From: Ricinus communis
Lineage: Eukaryota > Streptophyta > Magnoliopsida > Malpighiales > Euphorbiaceae
Direction: 5' to 3'
DNA: 64,000 nt
NCBI RefSeq assembly: GCF_019578655.1
Contig: NC_063259.1
Location: 22,307,277-22,371,276, forward strand
A program made the position numbers and the translations under genes. Every line of letters begins with the position of its first letter. The first letter of the stretch is position 1. Under the pieces are notes generated by a model. It did no database searches, was not told where the DNA came from, and saw only the letters and a program-made list of their open reading frames with translations. This document shows, piece by piece, positions 27,301 to 39,499 of the stretch.

Positions 27301-30300
27301 TTCCCTTTGCTTCATTTATTCATATTAGCTGAAATTTTAGTTAATTACTGAAGATGAGGACATCCTTGTGCTTGAAGATGGAGTGATTTCCACTTCATCT
27401 TTATTATCATCTATGTTCTTACTTCAGAAGCATATCTTATTGACTCTGGTTGTGAGTTATATTCTATTTGCTTTACCTCTGTTCGGCATATGTAATGCTT
27501 GTGCTATAATGTTAGCATGCAGTGACTTTATTATGTTGGTGTGAAGCCTGGAGCTGGTCCCTTCACGGTATCTATTGAACATCATCTATTGATGTGAGGT
27601 CTCTGGATCTGTGATTTTCTGCCCTCTATATACCAGCATTTTACATAATCAATTGACTTTGTTATGTTGCTGGGATGCCTGGAATGTGGTCCTTGCTTTG
27701 ATTTATTTGGTAGAACTCTGAAGTATTATTAAACATCATCTATTGATATGAAAAACTTACATGTGAATCTGTGATTTTCTGCCTTTATCTACCAGTATTA
27801 TGCATAATGCAGTAAAGCTTATAGAGATAAATAAGTTATTCCCATAAGTTAAAAAAAGTGTGAAAAAGAAATTCGAAGTTGATTTTCATCTGATTGGAGG
27901 GTTTAGACTCTCTTTCCTCCTAATATATATTATGTCCTACTTAAATTCGTACATTTTATTTAGTGGGATGTGTGTTCTGACATATTCATACCTTGGGCGA
28001 CTGAACCTTATTATTTAAGGCATCTATAACTTCTAGCATGAATTTTTTTTGCTTTCTAAGCATCAAATTTGTTTTATTTCTGGTCAAAGTTATATCAGAA
28101 TGCAGATTATAGAAATTGTGGTCTAATCAGGGCTCTAAATTTTTTGATGGCCTAATTAGGGTTTTACATACCCAGTGCGAACTCTTTATCTAGAAGATAT
28201 CCTGGAAATGACAGGTTACAGATTAACCCCATACAACCAAATTGATGACTACGGCCAAGAAAAGGCGTGGAGATCAAGTAAACAAGCTCCAAGAAAGAGG
28301 AAGAGCCAGATTGCTTCTGCTGTTGAGGTATATGAAGTTCTTATGCAAGGTATTGCTGTTTGTGTCTTGTTCATTTGGTCCTGATGGCTTTTTCTTATTT
28401 TGGTAACATGCAACCAGGAGGCACTAAGAGCTGCTGATTTCAAGGATTATAGTCCTCAGACTCAGGAATCTCTGTCGTGTTGGAATCCTGATTGCATTGG
28501 GTTTAATCTGATTGAATATCTCTTATGCAATATATGTGAGAATGAGATGCCCGGTGCTGTCTTAGTTTTTATGACTGGTTGGGATGACATAAGTTCCCTG
28601 AAGGATAAGCTCCAGGTTCATCCTATTTTAGGAGATCCAAGCCGAGTCTTGTTGCTCACCTGCCATGGTTCTATGGCTAGCTCAGAGCAGGTGAATTCAT
28701 TGACGTAATGGTTTACTTGTTAATTTCATCACCTGCTAACTTGTTGTTTATTCTCTTCTTTTTGCAAATCAATAACTGATCAATGAATGGTGTCCTAATA
28801 TATGTTGGCCTCCTGTGAAAGATGGAATAGTAGATTGGCTCTAAATATTTTGGTTGCCTGTTGCCTAAATGTTTTTATTAATTATTGTGAGATTGCAAAT
28901 GAGATTGTTTTAGATAAATTCATTATTTTCTCAGTGCTTTTTTATTCAAATAATTTTTGACGATATATGTTGGAACTGCCTACAGAGATTAATATTTGAT
29001 GAACCTAATGATGGGGCGAGGAAAATAGTGCTAGCTACTAATATTGCTGAGACAAGTATCACAATTAATGACGTTATTTTCGTACTTGACTGTGGGAAGG
29101 CGAAGGAGTCTTCATATGATGCACTAAATAACACTCCTTGTCTGCTGCCTTCCTGGATTTCTAAGGTTTCTGCTCAACAAGTAAGGTCTTCTTCTATTTG
29201 ACCTTTGATCTCTAAGATGGGTTACTTTTTGGTTTGTGATATGTTACATTGTTAATCTAATTAAGTTGAAATTACTGTTGACTCGTGATTTAGAGGTGTG
29301 GGTCTCTCCTTATCCTCACCCGAAATAGATTCTAATTGGTATATCTTGATATCTTAGGAGGCGAGGAAGCACCCAAGTTACCAAAAATTGCTTCATATTA
29401 TCTTCTTCTATATTACAGAAAGTTATTGCTACATGCTCATCAAGACTATTAAAATATTTAGTTGAGGAACATGCAGAGTGAGTTTTCAGCACTGTTGATT
29501 TATAATTCCTATTAAAGATATACCATCTTCTTGGAAGTCTAATAATTAGCAAGAAGAGAAACCACATGTCGCTAGGTGGTAGTAGTCCTTTACTTAAATA
29601 TAGGGTCCATTTTTAACAGCACCCAATCTGGACTTTGTCAATTTATGTTGACTATTTAGGTAGAATAGAAATACAGGACACTGCAAAGTGAGACGACTGT
29701 GGAATATGAACAAAAAGACAATCCAAATATGCAGAGATGTGCATATATATTCGGTGAATAAAATTTTGCTTAAAGTGCCTAATATGAGTGATGTGGTCAG
29801 AACAGCAACTGATCATATTTGAAACCGTTAACATTGTTTGTCTGAATTGACTCTTAGATTTACTTGATTTATGTAAATTTTTCAGTCTTTGTATAATTTC
29901 TTGGTCCTTTATGAAATCTTCCTTCTCCCTTTCAATCCACAAACTAAGAACGAAAGAGTGGATTTGATGGACTGCGAATATAATCAGGAAGTAGGCCTGA
30001 AGCAAGACTCTTTAAATGGCTATTCTCATTGCATGCTTTACATGAACTAAGTGTTGGATTGAATTGATGCAGAATCAGGGTGGTTTGAGTGCTCATTCAA
30101 TATTAATTGAACCTTTAGTTTCTTCCATCTAGTTTTAATTCTGTAATCATGCAGTTTCACAGTTGGATTATCCTCACACAATAAATGACTTTGTTACATT
30201 TCTGTTTACTGCATATAATGTAGAGAAGAGGAAGAGCTGGCCGTGTTCAACCAGGAGAATGTTACCATCTCTATCCTAGATGCGTTTATGATGCTTTTGC

Positions 30301-33300
30301 AGAGTATCAGTTGCCAGAAATCTTGAGGACGCCTTTGCAGTCTCTTTGTCTACAGATTAAAAGTTTGAAACTTGGAAGTATTTCTGAATTTCTCTCTAGG
30401 GCTTTGCAGTCGCCTGAGTTGTTGGCGGTAATGTCATTTTCATATTCTCTATCTGATTTCCATATTGATGTGGTTTATTTGAATTTCGTTATTTTCATAT
30501 TAATGTGGCTTATTTGAATTTGCTTTTCTGATTTTTTTCTTTTAGAATTTATTGCTCTTCATTAGTGCAATTAATTTTGCAATCTCTAATTTCACTCACT
30601 TTTTTCCCAAATTTGTATTTTGTAGGTTCAAAATGCTATCGAATATTTAAAAATCATTGGCGCCTTAGATCAGAATGAAAATTTGACTGTTCTAGGTGTG
30701 TTGGATGTTGATTACTTTTTATTTCTAATGTTAACTTGTGCCAGTTTGTTCCTAGAGAAATATTAACCACATCATGTATTTCTTGACAGGAAAATATTTG
30801 ACTATGTTTCCCATGCAACCTAAACTTGGAAAGATGCTCATACTAGGTGCTATCTTCAATTGCCTGGATCCAGTATTGACAATTGTTGCTGGCCTTAGTG
30901 TTAGAGATCCTTTCTTGACACCAATGGATAAGAAGGATGTAAGTCAGCTTCCGCTTTTTGTTGCATGATGAAGGTTGTGCGTTTGTGATATAGGCTAGAT
31001 TTTGATGACGTGTTCCACGTTAATTTTCACGGATAATAAAGGTTTTATAATTGAATTTCAGGTCTGATTTGACAGAAATTCAAATTTGAAATAGAAGAAT
31101 AGGAAAAGAAATATAAGAAAACTTCTAAGAGTCAACAATTCGAAGGTTTAGGAGTCATAGTAAAGAGAATTGGAACACCCAATTCTACAATAGCAATTTG
31201 CAGGAAATCTTGGTTTATTGAATCTGAAAAGAAAAACTGAATAATAATTGTTATAAGCCTAGATATTTATACACTAAACTAATCCTAACATGACATGGCT
31301 TAGGAATCCTAAACTAGGAAAAATTACAAACTACTAACTAGGAAATTCTAAACTAACTAAAACGCCCAAGTCACACTTAAAATAAAATAAACTCCTAAAA
31401 ATAAATTTTAACTAATGTTCTAGCAAAACTAGAAATTATAGAAATACCCGTAGGGCATTGCAATTGTAAATATTAAACCAAATTCTGAATGTGTTGATTA
31501 TTTGAAAGTGTTGATGTTTCCTTTCTGCATAAGTTTGTATGCTTCAATTAGGATTAGAGTATAAGAATTAACAATTAATATGATGCACCTTAGTAAGCGT
31601 GGCCAATGACCACGGTTCAGGAATTGCTGGTTCACGGTTCTGTGGCAACCGGAACTGGACCGGAATGCCCTTTAGACGGTTCAGGGCCGTTTCGGAACCA
31701 GTTGGTTCCGATTTGGTTGGTTCAGAAATATATTAAAAAAATAAAAAAGAGAGCCTGAACTTGATTAAATAGTCCTTATATACTAATTACATAATTATTA
31801 CATTCATTATTAATTTAATATTAATTTAATTACTTTTTTTTTAAAGAATTTTGCCGGTTCGGAACTGGAACCGCTGGTCCCGGTTCCATCTAACAGGGAA
31901 CCGGCCTTGAATAGGCCCCCCATGGTTCCGGTTCCGAACCGGCCTGTGGCCACCCCTACATCTTAGGTTAAATTGTTCTTAGTTTCTCTTGTTGGTTATA
32001 TCACATGTAGCCTCGTTTGGTTCATACATGTCTACGTGGCCACCCTTACATCTTAGGTTACATCCTTCTTAGATTCTCCTACTGGTTATATCATGTGTAT
32101 CTTCGTTTGGCTCATAATGTCTATGTCTTAAGTTATTTCTTAAGTGACGCTTATTGAGAAATTATTTAGTAAAAGTGGCACCTCTGTGCAAGTTTGGAGT
32201 GGACAAACTGTAATTCATAAATTTTTGTCACATTATGTGATGAATCCAACTACATTGGGATTAAAGTTAACGTTAGTCATGTTTGGTTCACTATTAACTT
32301 TTATGAGACTTTGTTATAATAATATTAACTCTCTCATTCCAACCTAGTTGTGAGGCTAAGTTTTGTTGATCTTTTTCTATTTCTACCAAAAAGTTGAACT
32401 TCCTAACATTCTTCCTTCCCTAAATAGGTTACTTCCAAAGAGGTAAGGGAGTTGATGGGTTAGAAGGGAACTTCTTAGCACATTCTTCTCCTTCCACAAA
32501 AAATGTGGTGAGATGGAGAGCTTTTAAGGCTATTTTCTAGTGGTTCAATTTTCTGAACTCTGGGTATGCCACATAAGTCATATATGGACTTACAATGTAA
32601 ATAATTCATTCATTTCTATTCCTCTTCATCTTGTGTTATATTTCTCTCTCGACTTTCTTTGCTGTTCAATAAATTAAACCTAATCATTCCATATGACAGT
32701 AGCACTGGTATTGGAGCAATTAAGCCATGGCACCACTGCTTTCTTCTTGTTTTGAAACAACTCTTGGTTATTGCCATTCCTTAAAAGATTTTACTTTTAA
32801 GCAGAGTGTTACCAGTCGTCTAATCACATTAAGTGGAACAGGAAATCTACTATAACAGTTTACGTTTTCTCCATCTCTAGAAATCTGTTTCATCAGTGTT
32901 ATGGCACTCTTCCATGACTTCTTGTTTCTACTGCTTGCAGTATATGGTTATAGATCAATTAATTTATTTTCCTACTTTGCAGCTTGCAGAGGCCGCAAAA
33001 TCTCAATTTTCCTGTGACTATAGTGACCATCTTGCCCTTGTCAGGGCGTATGAGGGCTGGAAAGATGCTGAAAGAAATTTTGCAGGATATGACTATTGCT
33101 GGAAAAATTTTCTTTCGATGCAATCAATGAAAGCGATTGATTCTCTTCGGAAGGAGTTCTTATCCTTGCTCAAGGATGCTGGCCTGGTCGATGGCAGCAT
33201 AACGTTCTGCAACACATGGAGTCATGAAGAGCATCTTATTCGTGCAGTTATTTGTTATGGCCTCTATCCAGGAATTTGCTCTGTTGTGGTGAGTAATTTA

Positions 33301-34658
33301 TTCTTGTTAATCAAGTTGACACCATCAGTTCCTTTATTGCATACACACAGACATCCATACAAGAAAACAACTGTAGTATGATTAGTACGCTTCTCTATTA
33401 AATTAATATTAACATAAATGTTACACAGCATAATGAGAAGTCATTCTCTCTGAAAACTATGGAGGACGGGCAAGTGCTTCTGTACTCGGTGAGTCTTCCC
33501 TTCTGTTGTGTTCTTGTATGTGTTTTCATTTTCAATGGAGTACTAGGTTCTCTGGATCTCTTGTATTTTACTTTAATAGCATGGTTGCTCTGCTAGAACT
33601 CGGTCAATGCTCGGGAGTCTAAAATACCTTATCCATGGCTGGTCTTCAATGAGAAGATAAAGGTCAATGCCGTTTTTCTTCGGGATTCAACAGCTGTTTC
33701 TGATTCTGTGTTGCTTCTCTTTGGCGGAAGCATCTCCAAGGGGGAAACTGTAAGTATTCTTTTCCTATTTTGTACCCTTTCCTTTCATTCCATGTCTATT
33801 GTTTCGAGCATATGGTTGGAGTGATGATTGCATAAAATGCCATTCTGTGTTCCATAGGATGGACATCTGAAGATGCTGGGAGGATATCTGGAATTCTTCA
33901 TGAAACCAATTATAGCTGAAATGTATCAAAGTTTGAGGAGGGAACTTGATGAGCTGATTAAGACAAAAGTAAGTGAAACTTTGGGTGGGAACAAGTTCTG
34001 TCTGAATTATTATGCTCCTACTGTTATTTACATCAGTGCTTTATTTCATTTTATTTTTGTTAAAGATTTTATTCTGGGAATAAACAGAGTCGTGCTCCTA
34101 TTTTGAACATTTTGTTATTGCTTTCTGTACACTTGTCTTTGGCTAAGAATAGCATTTAAGAGATTACCTTTTATTTCCCATGTTGAACATGGACAGCTTT
34201 TGAATCCCAGAATGGATTTGCATGCGTATCATGACCTCCTATCTGCCATACGTTTACTGGTTTCGGAGGATCCATGTGATGGTAGATTTATATTTGGTTG
34301 TCAAGTCCTCAAGCCGTCAAAGATGTCTGTTACACCAACACAGGGAGCCTTAGCTTCAAGGACTGAAAGTGGCCCTGGAGGTGATAATTCTAAGAGTCAG
34401 CTCCAGACATTGATAACCAGGGCAGGATATGCTGCACCAACATACAAGACAAAGCAGTTGAAGAACAGCCAATTTCGATCCACTGTGGAGTTCAACGGAA
34501 TGCAAATTATGGGGCAGCCTTGCAACAACAAGAAGAGTGCTGAAAAGGATGCAGCAGCTGAGGCCCTCCGGTGGCTGATGGGTGAGACACGGACTGGCCC
34601 TGAGTATATCAATCATATGTCAATGTTGTTAAAGAAAAGTAAGAAGGATCATTGCTAA
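22034..34658 (+). CDS. DExH-box ATP-dependent RNA helicase with C-terminal dsRNA-binding domain
   Basis: This is an ATP-driven RNA remodelling enzyme of the DEAH/RHA family (DHX36/DHX9-like; Arabidopsis At2g01130 type, from memory). The exons are 22034-22336, 24503-24657, 24766-24823, 25237-25482, 26099-26194, 26379-26567, 26683-26842, 27023-27153, 28160-28327, 28418-28690, 28986-29180, 30224-30427, 30626-30695, 30790-30938, 32983-33288, 33429-33488, 33597-33749, 33858-33968 and 34197-34658. All 19 join in phase to 1,162 residues. Motifs in order: GETGCGKTT (motif I, ~292-300), DEIH (motif II, ~393-396), SAT (motif III, ~425-427), TNIAETSIT (motif V) and QRRGRAGR (motif VI, ~658-665), then winged-helix/ratchet (HA2) and OB-fold regions. 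A double-stranded-RNA-binding domain follows near the C-terminus (~1080-1145, with [15 protein letters not shown]). An in-frame ATG at 21923 would add 37 residues. All catalytic motifs are intact. Confidence 0.94.
24315..24350. repeat. Compound (TC)n(AC)n microsatellite
   Basis: A run of TC dinucleotides changes directly into AC dinucleotides, inside helicase intron 1. Confidence 0.9.
27523..27809. repeat. Imperfect tandem duplication in helicase intron 8
   Basis: TGACTTTATTATGTTG at 27523 recurs as TGACTTTGTTATGTTG at 27654. Both copies continue through CATCATCTATTGAT and CTGTGATTTTCTGCC and end near CCAGTATTATGCATAAT. The unit is ~131-157 bp, the copies differing by small insertions. Confidence 0.75.
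31040..31460. mobile_element. Possible decayed retrotransposon fragment in helicase intron 14
   Basis: The sequence has the look of a degraded plant LTR end: A-rich text with repeated CTAAACTA/CTAACTA words, and a TTGGTTTATTGAATCTGAA segment. It adds bulk to a 2-kb intron in a gene whose other introns mostly lack insertions. No terminal repeats or coding domains are visible, so the class is uncertain. Confidence 0.3.
31594..31958. mobile_element. Non-autonomous hAT-type MITE (365 bp) with 8-bp target duplication
   Basis: The ends are imperfect inverted repeats: left TAAGCGTGGCCA, right TGGCCACCCCTA (reverse complement TAGGGGTGGCCA). Subterminal GGTTCCGG/GGAACC motifs sit on both sides of an AT-rich core. 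The flanks are CACCTTAG (31586-31593) and CATCTTAG (31959-31966), which match at 7 of 8 positions. An 8-bp duplication and this TIR style are typical of hAT elements. There is no transposase. It lies in helicase intron 14 and does not touch the splice sites. Confidence 0.8.
31948..32127. repeat. 90-bp tandem duplication spanning the MITE right border
   Basis: GGCCACCCCTACATCTTAGG at 31948 recurs as GGCCACCCTTACATCTTAGG at 32038. Both are followed by similar text (GGTTATATCA..GT, TTCGTTTGG). The unit includes the last ~11 bases of the MITE plus flanking intron, so the duplication is younger than the insertion. Confidence 0.8.
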
Positions 34659-35016
34659 GACAATGTTGTCAAGCGTACTATAGACCACTTCCCAGCTTGC
34701 AACAAGCAGAGGAGTTTATCGGCTTAGCAATGCCTGGCCACATTTACTTTAGTCTCATCTCATTGTTATGTGGGTCCAACTCCTATTCTCTGCTTCAAAG
34801 AGGAAAAGGACAGTGGAATGGCAATATCATGGTGTGGTAATTCCGAGGGTCACTTGATACACGGGCAATTTGATATGCAGGTTGGCCCTGCAGTCGTGGG
34901 CATATATTGACTCGGGTAATTTTTACCTGGTTTTAGGCAGAGCTAGGCTGACTGGTTCCGGTTATATGAGGAAACATATATTTCCAGTGTACCCCTCCGC
35001 CTCTGGAGGTGCATGA

Positions 35017-35200
35017 TTTATGATACAAGGGACTAGTGAATTTATCTGTGAGATTAACTGGAAAGGATGATGATTCAAGGCAGTAGTGCATTTATCTGTG
35101 AGATTAACTGAAGAGTTATTGCATTTAATCTTGTGAGATTAACTGAATAAGGAAGATTCAAGCAAGGCAGTAGTGCATTTATGTGAGAGATTAACTAAGT
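35017..35200. repeat. Degenerate tandem repeat in the helicase 3' flank
   Basis: Three to four imperfect copies share a CAAGGCAGTAGTGCATTTAT-like head and a TGTGAGATTAACTGA-like tail, in units of about 60 bp. Confidence 0.7.
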
Positions 35201-35695
35201 GGCTGAATAGCATTTGACATAGGAGTATAGTTCAACTAATTTTATTATGATGCTGCAGACCTCAGAAGCGCCTGTACAGTGTAAATATCTGAACGGTTAA
35301 TGCACAACAGTATGTTACTATTTCATTGTTATTGGAGGCTTTTGTGTAAAAAATTCTTGAGGTCCAGCATTAGTATATTCTTGAATTCTCCTCATCCGCA
35401 TTTGTTGGAAGGTTAATTTTGTTGAATTAATAAAAAGAAAGTAACTTGTGGTTTTATTGGTTGACGTTTTCAACAATAAAATTAAAAGTTATTAAGCTCT
35501 AAATTTATGTTATTAAATCTAGCATCGAAGTAAAAATTATATAATTTTTTTTATTTAAAAAATATGTATATATATATATATATATATATTTAAAAGTATA
35601 AAATGATAAAATCACACTATTTTATGCTAATTCTTAAATAAGAATTCATACTCTAAATTAGGCTCAATTTTTGTATTACAGAGAGAGAAAGTCAG

Positions 35696-35825
35696 AAACT
35701 TAGTAGGTTACTTCCTATAAATAATCTTATTAGTATAGGGGAGTTAGTAACACTCTTTATAAACTTGGTAGGTTACTTCCTATAAATAATCTTACTAGTA
35801 TAGAGGAGTTAGTAACACTCTTTAT
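35696..35825. repeat. 65-bp tandem duplication
   Basis: AAACTTAGTAGGTTACTTCC at 35696 recurs as AAACTTGGTAGGTTACTTCC at 35761. The two copies are almost identical throughout, with a few base changes, so the duplication is recent. Confidence 0.9.
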
Positions 35826-36249
35826 AACCTAGGGGTTATTGGATTATGCTAGAGGGAGAGTTTTTTAATTTTTCCCATAAAATTGTAATTGTTTTCTATT
35901 TCTTATTTACAAATTTATTAATAATTTAACTCGCAAATAAATTTATATAAATATATAAATAAGTCAATTTATAAATTAACGAGTCGAATATTAAGAAATA
36001 TAAATTTAATTTATTAATTATAACAAATTTTTATTAACCAGCATTTACTAAATCGAATTTTGATTAATTTACTAAAGATTTGACTTGTTTGCAGCTTTAT
36101 TTATTTATAATTTTGATAAAAAAAAATAAAAGAAATTGTAACCGGTTCATCATGGGCCAGAATTAGACAAGTGTTTTTTCTACTTTGTTATTCGTTGGCT
36201 CATACGGGTCCCACCCAGACCAGCCTAACCAACTGTTGACAGAAACAGC

Positions 36250-36330
36250 AAACCCTAACCTGCAAGACAAACCACCTTCTCCCTTGTTTGGTCTTCTCCC
36301 TATCTCACTCTCTGCCTCAACAAACCCTAA
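36250..36330 (+). promoter_or_regulatory. Two telo-boxes upstream of the dioxygenase gene
   Basis: AAACCCTAA occurs at 36250-36258 and again at 36322-36330, 193 and 121 bases before the start codon. Telo-boxes mark many plant promoters and are known binding sites of TRB factors that recruit Polycomb repressive complex 2. Function here is inferred. Confidence 0.5.
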
Positions 36331-36442
36331 TTCCACTCTCATATAATTTCTAATAACAACAACAAGCTAATAAAACAAATTGCTATGCTAATTATCAACT
36401 ACAATAACCTCTCTTTCTAATACCGAAATTCAACAAAAGACA

Positions 36443-39400
36443 ATGTCACTGGATACGCATAAAAGACCTAATGGTAATGGTAATGGTAATAGTACTGGAA
36501 ACGGTGTCGTACTGCCAACACAGGTAACACACAGACTGAGATTAAACCCTAGCACCGATCACAATCCGGAAAGTTACGATGACCTGCAATTGGAATTCAG
36601 TCCTCTTCTTTTCAGCTCACTTGAGCGCTACTTGCCTCCTTCAATGCTCAATTTGTCACGTGACTCTAAAATCCAATTCATGAAGGACATTCTCGTTCGC
36701 TATTCTCCTGAGGGGGAACGCACTCGTGTATGCTTTAGCCTTAATTTATACATCTTTTGTACATAATTTATTTGGATTTATTATACGTATATTCTTATCT
36801 ATATTTTACAGTATTTTGTTAATGGATAGTAACGGTAACATAGATATGATTCTTTTAGTAATTTGATGTTTGAATGGAGATTCAATGTTTGTTTATGTAT
36901 CTGATTACATTTTGAGTTGGAATTATATGAATTCAATCATTAGCCTCTTAATTATTGGTTTCATTATGTGTATTACGTAGAATTAAGAAAACCAGCATTT
37001 GAGGAAACTCATGTTTCTTCTGTTTGGTGCCCATGACCCTGTTTTGCATAACGCATAAACACTCTTGCTAGCGATATTAATCATAAATTTGAACTGTTAG
37101 CACTATTTTCTTTTCCTTCTAGTAGTTTCAGTCTATCCCCAGAAGTGGTGTATTATATTTTAGTATTTCTTGCAAATCAATGTATTGCATGTAATTTCGT
37201 GAATGTCTGTGTTATCAGTTATTCTATCTATCATTTTTTTTTTGGTTACTTTTTTAATTGTCAATTTAGTGCTTATATCTTTTCATTTTCTTTCCAAATT
37301 CCAGATCCAAAAGCATAGAGAATATAGGCAGAAGATTATATCAAACTATCAGGTAATTCCACATTGAAAGTTTGATAGGTAGATCTCATTATCAGAATTA
37401 GTTTTTTAAATTCAGAAATATCATTTATCTGATACCTGGAATTGGTTTATTTTGGTATTAAAAGTTGCTGCTGATGCTATTATAGTTGAATAGATTACTT
37501 GCTGTCTTTACATTTTGTCCAATTCACATAGCCGATTCTTTTAATGCTATCAGTAATTATAGCTGCAATGGTAAAAGAGAACTTCTGTCAATTATTTTTT
37601 TTCTTTTTTGCTTATTGCGGGTTGTAGCAATATTATTCTGCTTTTTTATACTGCTATCATTTTTACTGTTTTCTCTTTTTTGCAGCCTCTACACAGGGAG
37701 CTGTATACTGTCAATGCTGCAAAATTTTTTGTCCCTTCATTTCTCAAAGCAATCAACGAAAACACAGAGGAGGGTTTTAGAAATATATGGGTTGAACCCA
37801 CACCAGGAGTTTATGTATTTGAAATGCTTCAACCAAATTTTTGTGAAATGTTGATGTCTGAGGTATTGTTATGTCAATTGTACAATTCTGCATGTGCTTT
37901 AGTTTGTGTATTCTTATAAGGTTTTAATTGCTTAGGTGGAAAACTTTGAAAGATGGGTTCATGAGACAAAATTCAGGATAATGCGCCCAAACACAATGAA
38001 CAATTATGGTGCTGTTCTTGATGACTTTGGTCTTGAAACCATGCTTGACAAGTTGATGGATGAATATATACGTCCCATGTCAAAATGTATGTATCTCATT
38101 TCAGTTGGGAAATATAAAGCATATATAAGAATTTCATGATTGTTACAAAAAGTGATTTTATCATTGTTGAGCTGCTATGTAGTGTTTTTTCCTGAGGTTG
38201 GCGGATCAACTCTGGATTCTCATCATGGCTTTATTGTCGAATATGGAGTGGATAGGGACGTTGAACTTGGTAGGTGCTTGTTTGAATCTTTTTTTTCTAT
38301 TGCCTTTGATTACTGTGAATTTATTTGTTTTATCTAGCTTATTACACTTTGGTCAATCTAGGAGTGAGTGGAAACTAAAAGGAAGTAAAGACTTAACAGA
38401 CTCTCTTAACTCACCTTCAATTCTTCTGTGTTAATGGCATTGTATAACATAAGTTTTCTTTCATCCTCCCAACGTTTTTGTCAAAGTTTTACTTCAAGAA
38501 TAACATCTTACATTTTGTTTTGTGAGAGGATGGTAATGTTATTTATTTCTGTTGACAATTTATTTTTCTTGATTCAGGAGGACTGTAACTTTTCACCGTT
38601 CCTTTTTAAATACTAGAACAAAGTGCAACCTTGTCCGTTTCTTTTGCCCACCTTTAATTCAAAATTTTATTGCTGAAATCTATATAAGCTTTTGTGAAAC
38701 ATCAACCAATTTTCTTTATAGGTTTCCATGTGGATGATTCAGAAGTTACTTTGAATGTCTGCTTGAGTAAGCAATTTGTTGGTGGAGACTTGTTCTTCCG
38801 TGGTGTACGTTGTGATAAACATGTGAATACTGAAACCCAAGCGGAGGTATGTTAATTATAAGACACGTACCCAGAGTGCCATAGTTTTATTTTGTGCTGC
38901 AATTTTTATTTGGCCTTTTTTTCATATATATATGCTAGCCTAATAAAGTTTTCCACTTTCTACAGTTACTGTCTTTAAAAATAAATATATTACAAATTAT
39001 AAGAATTCTTCAACAATTGTTCTGAACTAGAAAAGAGCGTCCAAGATGGTCAAAAATGTTTTTTTCTTCAAACAAAAAGACAAGGATATTACTAGGCCTA
39101 TCTATCAGAAAAGGCTAAGATCTAACTTTGGATTTAGTAATTATGAGTCTTTTGAGCTTCATTCACATGTATTGAATGAAGTAAAAGTTATTTTCTTTCT
39201 ATCAGTTCTTTGTGATGTCAAAAGGCCATGGTGGCTCTCATTAAAAGGGAAAAAATAGACCATGGTGGTTACAGATTGTCATTTTAAGTAACTAAACGCT
39301 CATCTGATGGGTATTCATTTGTCACACATCTGTAGGAAATTTTAGATTATGTCCATGTTCAAGGGCATGCCGTTCTACATCATGGTCGCCATCGGCATGG

Positions 39401-39457
39401 TGCCAGAGCTACAACTTCCGGACATCGGGTCAATTTAATTTTGTGGTGCAGAAGGTG

Positions 39458-39499
<42 letters not shown>

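Larger units (their letters stand above)
34659..36420. other. Helicase 3' flank and dioxygenase promoter
   Basis: No extra gene. The first ~770 bases probably include the helicase 3' UTR (AATAAA at 35429-35434 is one candidate poly(A) signal). They contain a degenerate repeat (35017-35200). Next come an AT run (35569-35589), a 65-bp duplication (35696-35825) and, nearest the next gene, two telo-boxes. Confidence 0.55.

Noticed and set aside
34356..34616. Minus-strand open frames opposite the helicase last exon
   Set aside because: Shadows of the conserved dsRNA-binding domain coding sequence.
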